Source: an uncultured Alphaproteobacteria bacterium (GTDB lineage: Bacteria; Pseudomonadota; Alphaproteobacteria; RF32; CAG-239). From it: a stretch of DNA of 64,000 nt. Where the stretch lies: contig CALXPL010000001.1 of assembly GCA_944390275.1 (NCBI GenBank), positions 186,001 through 250,000 of the forward strand, written 5' to 3'. Within the stretch, counting starts at the first letter, position 1, and each line of letters opens with the position of its first letter. This document shows positions 33,904 through 42,802 of this stretch, piece by piece. Made by a program: the position numbers and the translations under genes. The notes under the pieces were generated by a model, which was not told the DNA's origin, made no database searches, and worked only from the letters and a program-made list of their open reading frames with translations.

Positions 33904-35749
33904 TTTTAATATATCCCAATATTGCCGTTATTGCTGCCGGTGTTACTCCTGCTATTCTTGAAGCCTCTCCTATTGTCAGAGGTTTCACTTTAGTTAGTTT
34001 TTGCACCATTTCGCGAGAAAGTCCTCCTATTTTGCTATAATCTATATTATCTTTTATTTTTAGCTTTTCATCCTTTTTAAATACTTCAATATCTGATTCT
34101 TGCCTCTTTATATAGCCTGAATATTTTGCTTCTATTTCTATTTGTTCAAATATATCATCCGGTATATCTTTCAATTCGGGCCATAAAGCGTTTAATGTTT
34201 CACGTGAAACATTGTCGTATGACATTATGTTATAAGCAGTCCTTTTTGTGCCATCCATTTTTACTTTTATCCCATGAGATTCCAAGGATTTTGGTTTTGT
34301 CGTTAAATTATAACATAGTCCTTTATATTTATCTATAGCATCCTTTTTGGCTTTAAATACACTGTATCTTTCTTTATTTACACAACCTATATTCCATCCT
34401 TTTTCGGTTAAGCGTATATCGGCATTATCGGCTCTTAACAATAATCTATATTCCGAACGAGAAGTAAACATTCTATATGGTTCATCAACGCCCTTCGTTA
34501 TCAAATCATCTATCATTACACCAATATATCCTTCACTTCGATCAATGGTGAATTCTCCTCTATTCAAAACTGTCAATGCCGCATTAATCCCTGCTATTAA
34601 TCCTTGGGCTGCGGCTTCTTCATACCCTGTCGTGCCATTTATTTGACCGGCTAAAAATAATCCTGGAACTTTTTTTATTTCCAGTCTGTGATTTAACTCT
34701 TGAGGATCAACATAATCGTACTCTATTGCATAAGCATAACGCAATATTTTAACATTCTCCAATCCTTCCATCGTATGAATAAATTCTTCTTGTACATCTG
34801 CAGGTAGAGATGTCGATATTCCATTAGGATAAATAACTGAAGAATCATATCCTTCCGGTTCTAAGAATATTTGGTGGCTATCCCTATCTGGAAATTTAAC
34901 AAGTTTATCTTCAATACTTGGGCAATACCTTGGTCCAACACCTTTAATCAGTCCAGAAAATAAAGCGCATTTTTCAAAGTTATCTCTTATTATTTTATGT
35001 GTTTTCTCATTTGTTCTTGTTATCGCGCATTGAATTTGCGGTTGAGAAACTTCTTTTGTTAAAAAAGAAAAAGGAATTGGTTTTTCATCTCCATCTTGCT
35101 TCGGTAATTTTTCCCAATCTATTGTATTTTTATCAAGGCGGGCAGGGGTTCCTGTTTTTAATCGACCTAATTTAAGCCCAAGCCTGTTTAAATACGGTGT
35201 TATCCCCGTGCAAGAAACATCATTTACTCTTCCACCTATTGTTGTTTGATGACCTGTAAACATTATTCCATTTAAAAATGTTCCAGATGTTAAAACTACT
35301 GCTTTTGACCTGATCTTTGTTCCATCTGAAAGTATAACTCCACATACTCTATCTTGTTCAACAATCAGTCCTTCTACGGCAGCTTCAATCAAAGTTAAAT
35401 TTTCTTGTTTTTGAAGAGATGTTAACATATACTTTTTATATAATTCTCTATCCGCTTGAGCTCTTGGTCCTCGTACAGCTGGTCCTTTGGATGCATTCAA
35501 CATTCTAAATTGAATTCCTGCCTTATCAATAACTTTTCCCATTAAACCATCCAGGGCATCTATTTCGCGAACTAAATGACCTTTCCCTAATCCACCAATG
35601 GCTGGATTACATGACATTTCACCAATTGTTGATATTTTATGTGTAATTAGTGCAGTTTTTGCTCCAATTCTTGCTGATGCTGCACAAGCTTCACATCCGG
35701 CATGACCTCCACCAACAACAATTACATCAAATTCATTATCTTTATCCAT
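33890..35749 (-). CDS. mnmG: tRNA uridine-5-carboxymethylaminomethyl synthesis enzyme MnmG
   Basis: 619 aa FAD enzyme (formerly GidA) that with MnmE modifies wobble U34. FAD-binding [14 protein letters not shown] (11-24), [37 protein letters not shown] and the [16 protein letters not shown] segment are all present. GAGG precedes the ATG. Contains parS site 2 at DNVSRETL and two repeat copies (34352, 35187). Between mnmE upstream and the HD gene downstream, where rsmG would normally follow directly. Confidence 0.99.
   Translation of the reverse strand: MDKDNEFDVIVVGGGHAGCEACAASARIGAKTALITHKISTIGEMSCNPAIGGLGKGHLVREIDALDGLMGKVIDKAGIQFRMLNASKGPAVRGPRAQADRELYKKYMLTSLQKQENLTLIEAAVEGLIVEQDRVCGVILSDGTKIRSKAVVLTSGTFLNGIMFTGHQTTIGGRVNDVSCTGITPYLNRLGLKLGRLKTGTPARLDKNTIDWEKLPKQDGDEKPIPFSFLTKEVSQPQIQCAITRTNEKTHKIIRDNFEKCALFSGLIKGVGPRYCPSIEDKLVKFPDRDSHQIFLEPEGYDSSVIYPNGISTSLPADVQEEFIHTMEGLENVKILRYAYAIEYDYVDPQELNHRLEIKKVPGLFLAGQINGTTGYEEAAAQGLIAGINAALTVLNRGEFTIDRSEGYIGVMIDDLITKGVDEPYRMFTSRSEYRLLLRADNADIRLTEKGWNIGCVNKERYSVFKAKKDAIDKYKGLCYNLTTKPKSLESHGIKVKMDGTKRTAYNIMSYDNVSRETLNALWPELKDIPDDIFEQIEIEAKYSGYIKRQESDIEVFKKDEKLKIKDNIDYSKIGGLSREMVQKLTKVKPLTIGEASRIAGVTPAAITAILGYIKNDKG
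34196..34211. other. parS site 2 (ParB loading site)
   Basis: Second exact TGTTTCACGTGAAACA palindrome, within the 3' part of mnmG, 2.6 kb from site 1 and about 6 kb from the predicted origin. It encodes NVSRET in the same frame as site 1 does in rsmG, although the proteins are unrelated, so the DNA is what is conserved. Confidence 0.97.
34352..34366 (-). repeat. TTTAAATACNNYGTT-type repeat in mnmG (variant end)
   Basis: TTTAAATACACTGTA, encoding YSVFK. The last base differs from the consensus. Confidence 0.55.
35187..35201 (-). repeat. TTTAAATACNNYGTT repeat in mnmG
   Basis: TTTAAATACGGTGTT, encoding TPYLN, not the VFK frame. Confidence 0.6.
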
Positions 35750-35769
35750 TTTTTCCTCATAAAAAACAC

Positions 35770-35819
35770 TTTAAATACACCGTTTATTATTTTTCTTCCA
35801 CAACTTTAAATACAGTGTT
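35770..35819 (-). repeat. Two TTTAAATACNNYGTT repeats between mnmG and mnmE
   Basis: Copies at 35770-35784 (TTTAAATACACCGTT) and 35805-35819 (TTTAAATACAGTGTT), spaced 35 bases apart. They make up much of the 75-base intergenic gap. Confidence 0.72.
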
Positions 35820-35824
35820 ATTAT

Positions 35825-37168
35825 TTATTTACCAATACAAAAACTACCAAAAATTTTATCTAATATTTCATCTATTTCAATTCTTCCCGTTATCTTTCCT
35901 ATTTCTCTTGCTGCTAATCGAATATCTTCGGCTGATAATTCTATTTCTTTATTCAAACTGAATATATCTAAAGATTTTAATGCTTCATTTAAAGCTTCCC
36001 GATATCTCGCTCTTGTTATTAATATATTCGAATTTGATGTAAATCTATCTTCAATTATATTACCTATATAATTTAATAAATTATCTATTCCTTCTTGTTT
36101 TTTTGCAGATATCAGAAGTTCGTTCTTTCTATGTAAATCAGATATTTCTTTACTATCTAGTTTATCTGATTTATTAGCAACAAAAACCATCTTTTCTTTG
36201 AACTTTTCTGCTATATTATCAAAATCATGGACACTACCTTCAGAAGCATCGTATAAACATATTAATAGGTCAGCATCTTCTATTTTTTTATATGCAATTT
36301 CGACACCTTGTTTTTCAATCGCTTCTTCGGTTTCCCTTATTCCTGCCGTATCTGTTATAATAATTGGAAATCCTTTAATATTTAAATGAATGTCTATTGC
36401 ATCACGTGTTGTGCCGGCAATGTCGGAAACAATAACAACATCCCTCTTGGCAAATGCATTTAATAAACTTGATTTTCCGGCATTCGGCTTTCCTATAATT
36501 ACTATTCTGAAACCTTCTCTTAATCTTTCGCCTATATTGTCGCTTTGGAGATGTTTTCTTATTTCGTTTCTTAGTTTAAATACAGTGTTATTGATTTTTA
36601 TAATAGTATCTTCAGGTATCTCCTCATCGGGAAAATCTATATATGCTTCCAAATAAGCCATTATATTCACAAGTTCTTTTCGCCAATCTTCATATAAATT
36701 TTTTAGACTTCCTTCCATTTGTCTTATTGCAAATTTTTGTTGGGCTTCTGTTTCTGCATCTATTAAATCTGCTAATCCTTCTGCTTCTGTTAAATCCATC
36801 TTTTGATTGTAAAACGCTCTTTTGGAAAATTCACCCGGTTCAGCCATACGAAAATCAGAAATTTTACTTAAATTATTCAATACACTTTTAATTACAGCAC
36901 GGGAACCATGTGTTTGAAGTTCTACGATATCTTCTCCCGTAAATGAATGCGGAGCCTTAAAATATAATATTAAACATTTATCTAATTTATAACCGCCTTC
37001 TTTATCTTTTAAATCTGTAAAATAGGCATATCGCGGCTTAATGCATTTGCTATCTATATCTGTCATTAATTCAACAGCTTTCAATGCATCTTTTCCTGAA
37101 ATTCGGATTACAGCAACTCCAGACTTTCCAAGTAGCGTTGATAAGGCATAAATTGTCTTGTTATCCAT
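35825..37168 (-). CDS. mnmE: tRNA modification GTPase MnmE
   Basis: 447 aa GTPase partner of MnmG. N-terminal folate-binding domain (TIYALSTLLGKSGVAVIRISG), G-domain with P-loop GKPNAGKSSLL (226-236), GTTRDAID, DTAGI and NKSD, and the invariant C-terminal CIGK whose cysteine is required. Contains one repeat copy at 36575 (NTVFK, 194-198). First gene of the leftward mnmE-mnmG-HD-HD-PHP-rsmG-parA-parB series. Confidence 0.99.
   Translation of the reverse strand: MDNKTIYALSTLLGKSGVAVIRISGKDALKAVELMTDIDSKCIKPRYAYFTDLKDKEGGYKLDKCLILYFKAPHSFTGEDIVELQTHGSRAVIKSVLNNLSKISDFRMAEPGEFSKRAFYNQKMDLTEAEGLADLIDAETEAQQKFAIRQMEGSLKNLYEDWRKELVNIMAYLEAYIDFPDEEIPEDTIIKINNTVFKLRNEIRKHLQSDNIGERLREGFRIVIIGKPNAGKSSLLNAFAKRDVVIVSDIAGTTRDAIDIHLNIKGFPIIITDTAGIRETEEAIEKQGVEIAYKKIEDADLLICLYDASEGSVHDFDNIAEKFKEKMVFVANKSDKLDSKEISDLHRKNELLISAKKQEGIDNLLNYIGNIIEDRFTSNSNILITRARYREALNEALKSLDIFSLNKEIELSAEDIRLAAREIGKITGRIEIDEILDKIFGSFCIGK
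36575..36589 (-). repeat. TTTAAATACNNYGTT repeat in mnmE
   Basis: TTTAAATACAGTGTT, encoding NTVFK between the N-terminal helical region and the G-domain. Rightmost copy found. Confidence 0.62.
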
Positions 37169-37369
37169 TTTTTGTTCCTATCTTGATAAATGTTATAAAT
37201 GGTTATATTAAAAATCCAAATTTTATGCAAGTTTTAAAAATAGCCCATTTTTTGACTCTACAGCTACTGTTTATCTTTATTTAATAGATTTATCATAGAA
37301 TCATTAAAATACCTTTCTACGGGCTTTATACGGACTCGTTATTTTTCAACTATAATGGATTTTTACATA

Positions 37370-38047
37370 ATGAAAAACAAATTAGAATTGATAATATGGG
37401 ATTTTGATGGAGTCATTGCCGACTCCGAAAAAATTTGGCTTCTCAATAGACAGAAATTCTTTAATGATAATCTCGGAGTGAATTGGGATTTTGATACAAT
37501 TAATAAATATTTTGGCGGTATGAGTGATAAAACAAAAAAAGATGTTTTAGAAAAACTTGGTTATCCCACAGATGATAAATTTTGGAAAGATGTTTTAAAT
37601 ATTGATGTCGAATATATGAAAAAATTCGGAATTCCAATCATGAATGGTGTTGAAAATATTCTATTAGATAAAAGTATTAAACAGTGTGTTGCTACAGGTG
37701 GTACAAGATATAAAACAAAATTTAAAACAGATATTGTCAAATTAAATAGATTTATTTCTGATAATCTCGTTTTTACTATCGACGATGTACAAAAGGGAAA
37801 GCCAGAACCTGATTTGTTTTTATTTGCAGCTCAACAAATGAAAACGAATCCTAAAAATTGCCTTGTTATTGAGGATTCATTAGCAGGTATGACTGCTGCT
37901 CTTCGTGCTAACATGAATGTTGTAGCTTTTCTAGGAAGCGATATTTATCAAAATCAAAACTATTTAGACAAAGTTATGTCTCTTGGCATAACCAATATCT
38001 TTTATAACATGGAAGATTTATATAACTTTATTAAAATTAATATTTGA
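37370..38047 (+). CDS. HAD-superfamily hydrolase, beta-phosphoglucomutase-like
   Basis: 225 aa from the ATG at 37370; an in-frame ATG at 37355 overlaps a TATAAT sequence and would add only five residues, and neither start has a clear SD. HAD motif I is WDFDGVIADSE with the nucleophile and acid/base Asp pair, motif II is VATGGT, and motif III/IV is KPEPDLFLFA plus VIEDSLAGMTAA. Likely a sugar-phosphate phosphatase or mutase; substrate unknown. The 186 bases upstream to mnmE show no RNA or repeat I can identify. Confidence 0.85.
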   Translation: MKNKLELIIWDFDGVIADSEKIWLLNRQKFFNDNLGVNWDFDTINKYFGGMSDKTKKDVLEKLGYPTDDKFWKDVLNIDVEYMKKFGIPIMNGVENILLDKSIKQCVATGGTRYKTKFKTDIVKLNRFISDNLVFTIDDVQKGKPEPDLFLFAAQQMKTNPKNCLVIEDSLAGMTAALRANMNVVAFLGSDIYQNQNYLDKVMSLGITNIFYNMEDLYNFIKINI

Positions 38048-38108
38048 CAAAGCTAATTATATTAATTAAAAATCTTTTGTTTTCTAATTATTAATTTACT
38101 ATTGTGTT

Positions 38109-38735
38109 ATGGATAATAAAATTTTTAAAGTTTACAAAGGTGCTTTGTTAGCAAAAAAATTTGCTGATGAATCTTTAGCAATAGCAGGAAAAAAGGATGA
38201 TATTTCTGATTTAATTGCTATTAAATCAAGTGCCGAACAGCTTATTTTTTCTTCTACAGAAGTTTTTAGAAAAACTTTTTCTGAAGACGTTACTAATTAT
38301 CCGAGAATTGATATTCAAGATTTTTTTAATAACTTAAATAGTTATTCTGAAATTCTCATTGGTTCGGAAATTAAATTTTTTACTTTGGTTCGAGATATGG
38401 CGAATCCTTACTTTTCTTCAATTTTAGGTACTTATTTATCTTGGTGTTGGCCGGATATTTATTCTATCTTAAATAAGAAAAATTTTAAGGATTTTATTCA
38501 CTCAAATAAGCCTCGTCAATTTAAGGATATGGTTCTTACATTGGCTAAAAATCTTGATCCGACACGTCATGAAGACAAAGAAAAAGTTATTAGCTTTTTC
38601 CGTTCTTTGAAAGAATACAGTGAAGACTTTTTTGATTTAGAAGAATCTGTAACGGCTATCCTTTATCAGGAAATTGAAACCAATCCTTATAAAAATGATT
38701 GGATACAAGAAATTCTAAAAAAAGAGAGGAATTAA
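38109..38735 (+). CDS. Hypothetical protein next to rho, 208 aa
   Basis: Not recognised. Mostly helical soluble protein with no signal peptide or strong membrane segment. It has an N-terminal KVYKGALLAKKFADESLAIA, an aromatic central part (NPYFSSILGTYLSWCWPDIYS) and a charged C-terminus (EILKKERN). Separated by 61 bases from the HAD gene, followed by a bidirectional terminator shared with rho. Being 1.3 kb from the predicted origin, a cell-cycle role is conceivable but there is no sequence evidence for one. Confidence 0.7.
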   Translation: MDNKIFKVYKGALLAKKFADESLAIAGKKDDISDLIAIKSSAEQLIFSSTEVFRKTFSEDVTNYPRIDIQDFFNNLNSYSEILIGSEIKFFTLVRDMANPYFSSILGTYLSWCWPDIYSILNKKNFKDFIHSNKPRQFKDMVLTLAKNLDPTRHEDKEKVISFFRSLKEYSEDFFDLEESVTAILYQEIETNPYKNDWIQEILKKERN

Positions 38736-38752
38736 TCCTCTCTTTTTTTAAC
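38719..38752. terminator. Bidirectional terminator between hypothetical gene and rho
   Basis: Stem AGAGAGGA / TCCTCTCT with loop ATTAA, flanked by an A-run and a T-run. Confidence 0.92.
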
Positions 38753-40001
38753 TGTTCATATTGGCAAAAAAATCATTATTATCTTTTGATATTTTTAATT
38801 TATCCAAAAGGAACTCCATTCCATCTGTCATTCCCATTTGCATTAAAACTCGTCTTAATACCCACATTTTTGATAACGTTTGTCTGTCAACAAGCAGTTC
38901 TTCTTTTCGAGTACCCGAACGTGTTATATCTATTGTTGGGAATAATCTTTTATCAACAAGTTTTCTATCCAATATTATTTCGGAATTACCGGTCCCTTTA
39001 AATTCTTCAAAAATTACTTCATCCATTCTTGAACCAGTGTCGATTAAAGCCGTAGCTATTATTGTTAAAGAACCACCTTCCTCAACGTTTCTTGCGGCTC
39101 CCAAAAGTCTTTTGGGGCGTTGTAAGGCGTTGGCATCAACACCACCTGTTAAAACTTTTCCTGATGATGGAATTACGGCATTATAGGCGCGTCCCAATCT
39201 TGTGATAGAATCCAATAAGATTACAACATCTTTTTTGGTTTCAACCAAGCGTTTTGCTTTTTCAACAACCATTTCAGCAACTTGAACATGTCGTGCTGCC
39301 GGTTCATCAAATGTTGATGATATTACTTCTCCTTTTACGGAACGCGTCATATCCGTTACTTCTTCCGGACGTTCATCTATCAGTAAAACCATTAAATAAA
39401 CTTCAGGATGATTTTCGGCAATTGCATGTGCTATATTTTGCAACATTACTGTCTTACCTGTACGAGGAGGTGCCACAATTAATCCTCTTTGACCTTTTCC
39501 TTGAGGAGCTATTAAATCAATTACTCTTGTTGTGTAATCTTTTTCACCGCATATTATATCAAAATTGAGTTTTTCTGTCGGATACAAAGGGGTTAAATTA
39601 TCAAAATTGACGCGAAGTTTTGATTTTTCAGGATCTTCATCATTTATTTTATTTATTTTTGTTAAGGCAAAATATCTTTCGTTATCTTTTGGTGCTCTGA
39701 TTTCACAATCTACCGTATCTCCGGTTCTTAAACCATATTTTTTAACCTGTTGAGGTGCTACATATATGTCATCAGGACTTGCTAAATAATTTGATTCTAT
39801 TGAACGCAAAAAACCAAATCCGTCTGGCAAAACTTCTATTGTTCCTGTTCCATATATTACTTCGTCATCCGATGCTACTTTTTTTAAAATTGCAAATATT
39901 AAATCCTGTACTCTCATGGATGATGCATCTTCTATTCCCAATTCTTCAGCTTGTGTCAGAAGTTCTTTTGGGGACTTTTGCTTTAGTTCTTGTAAATACA
40001 T
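38748..40001 (-). CDS. rho: Transcription termination factor Rho
   Basis: 417 aa hexameric RNA helicase. The N-terminal helical and cold-shock-like RNA-binding domains include [15 protein letters not shown], followed by the ATPase with Walker A APPRTGKT (about 177-184), Walker [14 protein letters not shown] and the R-loop [13 protein letters not shown]. Full length. Leftward gene immediately to the left of the predicted oriC. Confidence 0.99.
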   Translation of the reverse strand: MYLQELKQKSPKELLTQAEELGIEDASSMRVQDLIFAILKKVASDDEVIYGTGTIEVLPDGFGFLRSIESNYLASPDDIYVAPQQVKKYGLRTGDTVDCEIRAPKDNERYFALTKINKINDEDPEKSKLRVNFDNLTPLYPTEKLNFDIICGEKDYTTRVIDLIAPQGKGQRGLIVAPPRTGKTVMLQNIAHAIAENHPEVYLMVLLIDERPEEVTDMTRSVKGEVISSTFDEPAARHVQVAEMVVEKAKRLVETKKDVVILLDSITRLGRAYNAVIPSSGKVLTGGVDANALQRPKRLLGAARNVEEGGSLTIIATALIDTGSRMDEVIFEEFKGTGNSEIILDRKLVDKRLFPTIDITRSGTRKEELLVDRQTLSKMWVLRRVLMQMGMTDGMEFLLDKLKISKDNNDFFANMNS

Positions 40002-40494
40002 TTTTAACCTTAATTTTATCGTGGATTTTTTTCAGCAAGAATATGCTATTGTGTTTAGTTTATAAAATTTAAATACTTTTATGTCAAATGTTTGTTTTTA
40101 AAAAAGGTTATGCACAACCCGTTTGCCCATACAATTATTTTTAAATTTTTTAGTAGTTGTTTGTATAGCCTGTGAGTTATGTGGATAACTTTTTTTGGCT
40201 TTTTTCTTGACTTGTTAGTATTTTGTTAACGAATCTAATTAATCCTCTTTATTAAAAGTTAATAGAATCTTAATGTTTTTATCGAGTCATATTTTGTAAA
40301 GTTAATTTATTACTTTAAATTTAATTTTTTTGTTGTCTCAAAACGAATCTGGAAGCCATTTGTGGGTAATTTTGTAGAATAAAATTTACATTGTGAGGAT
40401 TAAATTGTATAAATGTTTAAAAGCGCATACTTATGCACATGTTTGAATGCTTTTGTGTATAACTTTTTAAGTCTTTGTAATAAGGAATTTTTTT
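40002..40494. other. oriC: Predicted chromosomal origin of replication (oriC)
   Basis: A 493-base AT-rich gene-free interval between divergent rho and coaE. DnaA boxes matching TTATNCACA: 40108-40116 (+, TTATGCACA), 40180-40188 (-, TTATCCACA), 40431-40439 (+, TTATGCACA), 40454-40462 (-, TTATACACA), plus a one-mismatch box at 40361-40369 (-, TTACCCACA). Four GANTC sites at 40231, 40265, 40284 and 40345, and a TTAA-N7-TTAA at 40259. Very AT-rich stretches near 40190-40345 could be the unwinding element. Support from context: parAB and two parS within 11 kb, coaE-dnaQ flank as in many alphaproteobacteria, and an apparent composition switch here. dnaA itself is not in the window. Confidence 0.88.
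40259..40273. promoter_or_regulatory. Candidate CtrA-binding site in oriC
   Basis: TTAATAGAATCTTAA: exact TTAA-N7-TTAA spacing of the alphaproteobacterial CtrA site, with a GAATC (GANTC) sequence inside the spacer. In such AT-rich DNA one match could occur by chance. Confidence 0.45.
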
Positions 40495-41082
40495 ATGAAA
40501 CTTGTTGCGATTACCGGTTCAATCGGCTGTGGTAAGACAACGTTGGCTCAACAAGTGAAATCTTTAGGATTTCCTGTTTTGGATGCCGACGCTTGGGTAA
40601 GACGTTTGTATCGAAAAAAATCTTTTGTTTCCCAAGTATTGAGTGTTTTTCCTGAAGTCAATGATTGCGGGGAAGTTAATAAAAGAAAATTACGTAATAT
40701 TGTTTTTAATGATGTTACTCAATTAAAAATCTTAGAGGGTTTAATTCATCCTTATCTGACTAAAAATTTGCGAAAAGTAATTCATAAATTTGCTAAAACT
40801 GATGTTCTTTTATTTTTAGATGTTGCTTTGTTGTTTGAAATGGGATGGAATAAATATTGTGATTATATTATTGTTGCTGATGTTGATTCTCATATTCAAA
40901 AAGAACGTGTTATGCGTCGAGATGGTATTTCTGCCGAGGATTTTGATAAAATCAATCGAGTGCAAATGAATAATGAAGATAAAAAATTTCTTGCAGATGT
41001 CGTTGTTGATACAAACTGCTCATCTAATGTTTTACGCGCTTGTATGATTTGTGTTATTGATAGGATTTTAAGTTCATGTTGA
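40495..41082 (+). CDS. coaE: Dephospho-CoA kinase
   Basis: 195 aa P-loop kinase for the last step of coenzyme A synthesis. P-loop GSIGCGKT at 8-15, then VLDADAWVRRLY, GLIHPYL and LFLDVALLFEMGW (substrate-binding), with a conserved VMRRDG lid region. First rightward gene after the origin, SD aagga. Overlaps dnaQ by seven bases. Confidence 0.97.
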   Translation: MKLVAITGSIGCGKTTLAQQVKSLGFPVLDADAWVRRLYRKKSFVSQVLSVFPEVNDCGEVNKRKLRNIVFNDVTQLKILEGLIHPYLTKNLRKVIHKFAKTDVLLFLDVALLFEMGWNKYCDYIIVADVDSHIQKERVMRRDGISAEDFDKINRVQMNNEDKKFLADVVVDTNCSSNVLRACMICVIDRILSSC

Positions 41083-41765
41083 GGGAAATAGTTTTTGATA
41101 CGGAAACAACAGGTTTCCATCCTGAAGAAGGGGATAAATTAGTTGAAATTGGTGCTGTGGAATTGGTCAATCATGTTCCAACCGGAGTTCAGTATCATCA
41201 ATATATAAATCCTGAAAGAGAAGTTCCTGAAGATGCTTTTAAAGTTCATGGCTTAAATTTAGATTTTTTAAAAGATTTTCCTACTTTTCGTGAAGTTGCT
41301 CAAGAGTGGTTAGATTTTGTCGGTGATGCTAAATTGGTGGCTCACAATGCTTCTTTTGATATGAAGTTTGTTAATTTTGAGCTTAAAAATCTTGGCTATG
41401 AGGAGTTGCCTTGGGAAAGAGTGATTGATACTTTGGAAATTGCTAGAAAGCTTTTTCCTGGTTCTCGTGTTAATCTTGACGCTTTATGTAAAAGATACGG
41501 GGTTGACAATACAAGTCGTACGTTACATGGTGCTTTGCTCGATGCTCAACTCTTGGCAGAAGTTTATTTAGAAATGTTAGGAGGGCAGGAGCCTTCGATG
41601 CTTGTTGATGAAAAAAAATCTCTGCATCATGATACTGATGCGCTAAAAGTACAAGTTAAGAGAACTTTTAGGCCTTCTCGTAATTTTCCTTTGTCTGATG
41701 AAGATTTAAAGAATCATGAAGAATTTTTACAAGTTAAAATTTCTTCTGCTCTTTGGTTAAGTTAG
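41076..41765 (+). CDS. dnaQ: DNA polymerase III epsilon subunit
   Basis: 229 aa proofreading 3'-5' exonuclease. ExoI motif FDTETTG with Asp8 and Glu10, ExoII HNASFDMKF, ExoIII LHGALLDAQLLAEVYL, giving the DEDDh catalytic set. The C-terminal 45 residues that contact the alpha subunit are variable. coaE-dnaQ is the expected pair. Its 3' end overlaps the convergent smr gene by 32 bases. Confidence 0.98.
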   Translation: MLREIVFDTETTGFHPEEGDKLVEIGAVELVNHVPTGVQYHQYINPEREVPEDAFKVHGLNLDFLKDFPTFREVAQEWLDFVGDAKLVAHNASFDMKFVNFELKNLGYEELPWERVIDTLEIARKLFPGSRVNLDALCKRYGVDNTSRTLHGALLDAQLLAEVYLEMLGGQEPSMLVDEKKSLHHDTDALKVQVKRTFRPSRNFPLSDEDLKNHEEFLQVKISSALWLS

Positions 41766-42318
41766 TTCTTTTTCTTTTGAGTAAAAGACATACGGCTCCT
41801 TTGCCTCCTTTGGCTTCTGATGGGTGGCGGAAAGCTAAGATTAATGGTCTTATTTCTGGATTGTTAAGCCATTGTGGTAAGCAATTTCTTAATATTCCTT
41901 TTGTTGATGTGTATATATTATCGTTGGAATTTGTTCTTCCTTTTCCGGTGATTATTAAAATACATCTTTTGTTTTTTTGGTAAGATGTTTGTATGAATGT
42001 TTTTACTTGTTCATAGGCTTCTTTTTCTGTATATCCATGTAAGTCCAATGTTGCTTCGATTGCTATTTCTTCTTTTTTGAATTTTTTTATAGTTTGCTTG
42101 TCAATTCCATTATAAGTATTTTCTGTTAGTTCGCTTAATAAAGTTGAAATATTTGTGAATTCATATTGTTCTCTTTCCTTTATTTCTTTTATTATAACTT
42201 TATTGTCTTCCGCTTTTATCGGATATGATATTTTTTTTATGTCTTTGATTATATTTTCCCAGCTTTTTTTATCTTCTTCGCTAAGCTGATAGTTTTTCTT
42301 CTTCTGTTGGTTTGTCAT
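41734..42318 (-). CDS. Smr-domain protein
   Basis: 194 aa from the ATG at 42318; an upstream in-frame TTG at 42354 is possible but has no better SD. The C-terminal Smr (MutS2-related) domain shows ATLDLHGYTEKEAYEQV and IITGKGRTNS, then GILRNCLPQWL and GGKGAVCLLLKRK. Such stand-alone Smr proteins often have nuclease activity; here that is inferred. The start lies inside the upstream 173-aa gene (38-base overlap) and the end overlaps dnaQ antisense. Order mltA then smr is typical of the class. Confidence 0.88.
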   Translation of the reverse strand: MTNQQKKKNYQLSEEDKKSWENIIKDIKKISYPIKAEDNKVIIKEIKEREQYEFTNISTLLSELTENTYNGIDKQTIKKFKKEEIAIEATLDLHGYTEKEAYEQVKTFIQTSYQKNKRCILIITGKGRTNSNDNIYTSTKGILRNCLPQWLNNPEIRPLILAFRHPSEAKGGKGAVCLLLKRKRTNLTKEQKKF

Positions 42319-42802
42319 TTTCTTGTGTTTTTTTTTCTGTGTGAGGTTTTTCAACCATGTAATCCGCGTAATTTTTTATGACGAATTCTTTCCAATTTCC
42401 TTCTGGTGATATACAGCCTATTTTCTTGTTTTCAGAATTTACGAAAACCATTCCTCCAAAATTCCATAACTTTTCGCAACTTTCATAATCTTGCGTAATT
42501 GAGTGTTTGGCTTTATCTAATATTTCTTTGTAAATTTTTTTCTTAAAATAATTTATGTAAATTATTATCATACCAACCATAAATAATAATCCGCACAAGA
42601 TATTATCTGTTAAAATTAGTATTATTCCTATGATTGATGGTACTAAGATAGGGAGTAAAGTTTCCCATGGATCATATATGGGTGAACCTGGGCGATTTAT
42701 TTTGCTAAAATCTATGTAAAGTTTGATTTTTTCTTCTTGCAGTGCTTTGTTTAATGCTTTGTAGATTAATAAATCTGCTTTATTTGGTTTTTTCTTACTC
42801 AT
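42281..42802 (-). CDS. Hypothetical two-helix membrane protein
   Basis: 173 aa, not recognised. Basic N-terminus (MSKKKPNKADLL), a cytoplasmic stretch to about residue 48, two adjacent hydrophobic segments (LLPILVPSIIGIILIL and ILCGLLFMVGMIIIYI), then a soluble C-terminal domain with FVNSENKKIGCISPEGNWKEF and a Lys/Glu-rich tail. Overlaps mltA by eight bases and smr by 38, so it is tightly held in the timA-mltA-smr operon and may be membrane-linked to their work. Confidence 0.72.
   Translation of the reverse strand: MSKKKPNKADLLIYKALNKALQEEKIKLYIDFSKINRPGSPIYDPWETLLPILVPSIIGIILILTDNILCGLLFMVGMIIIYINYFKKKIYKEILDKAKHSITQDYESCEKLWNFGGMVFVNSENKKIGCISPEGNWKEFVIKNYADYMVEKPHTEKKTQENDKPTEEEKLSA

Noticed and set aside
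36400..36420. CACGTG-containing sequence in mnmE as a third parS
   Set aside because: Only the six-base core matches; flanks differ, and the codons encode the invariant GTTRDAID GTPase motif, which explains the sequence.
37169..37354. Possible RNA gene between mnmE and the HAD gene
   Set aside because: No tRNA, tmRNA or RNase P motif and no convincing extended hairpin seen.
37351..37356. TATAAT as a certain promoter -10 for the HAD gene
   Set aside because: No acceptable -35 at 16-18 bases; used only as weak support for the later start codon.
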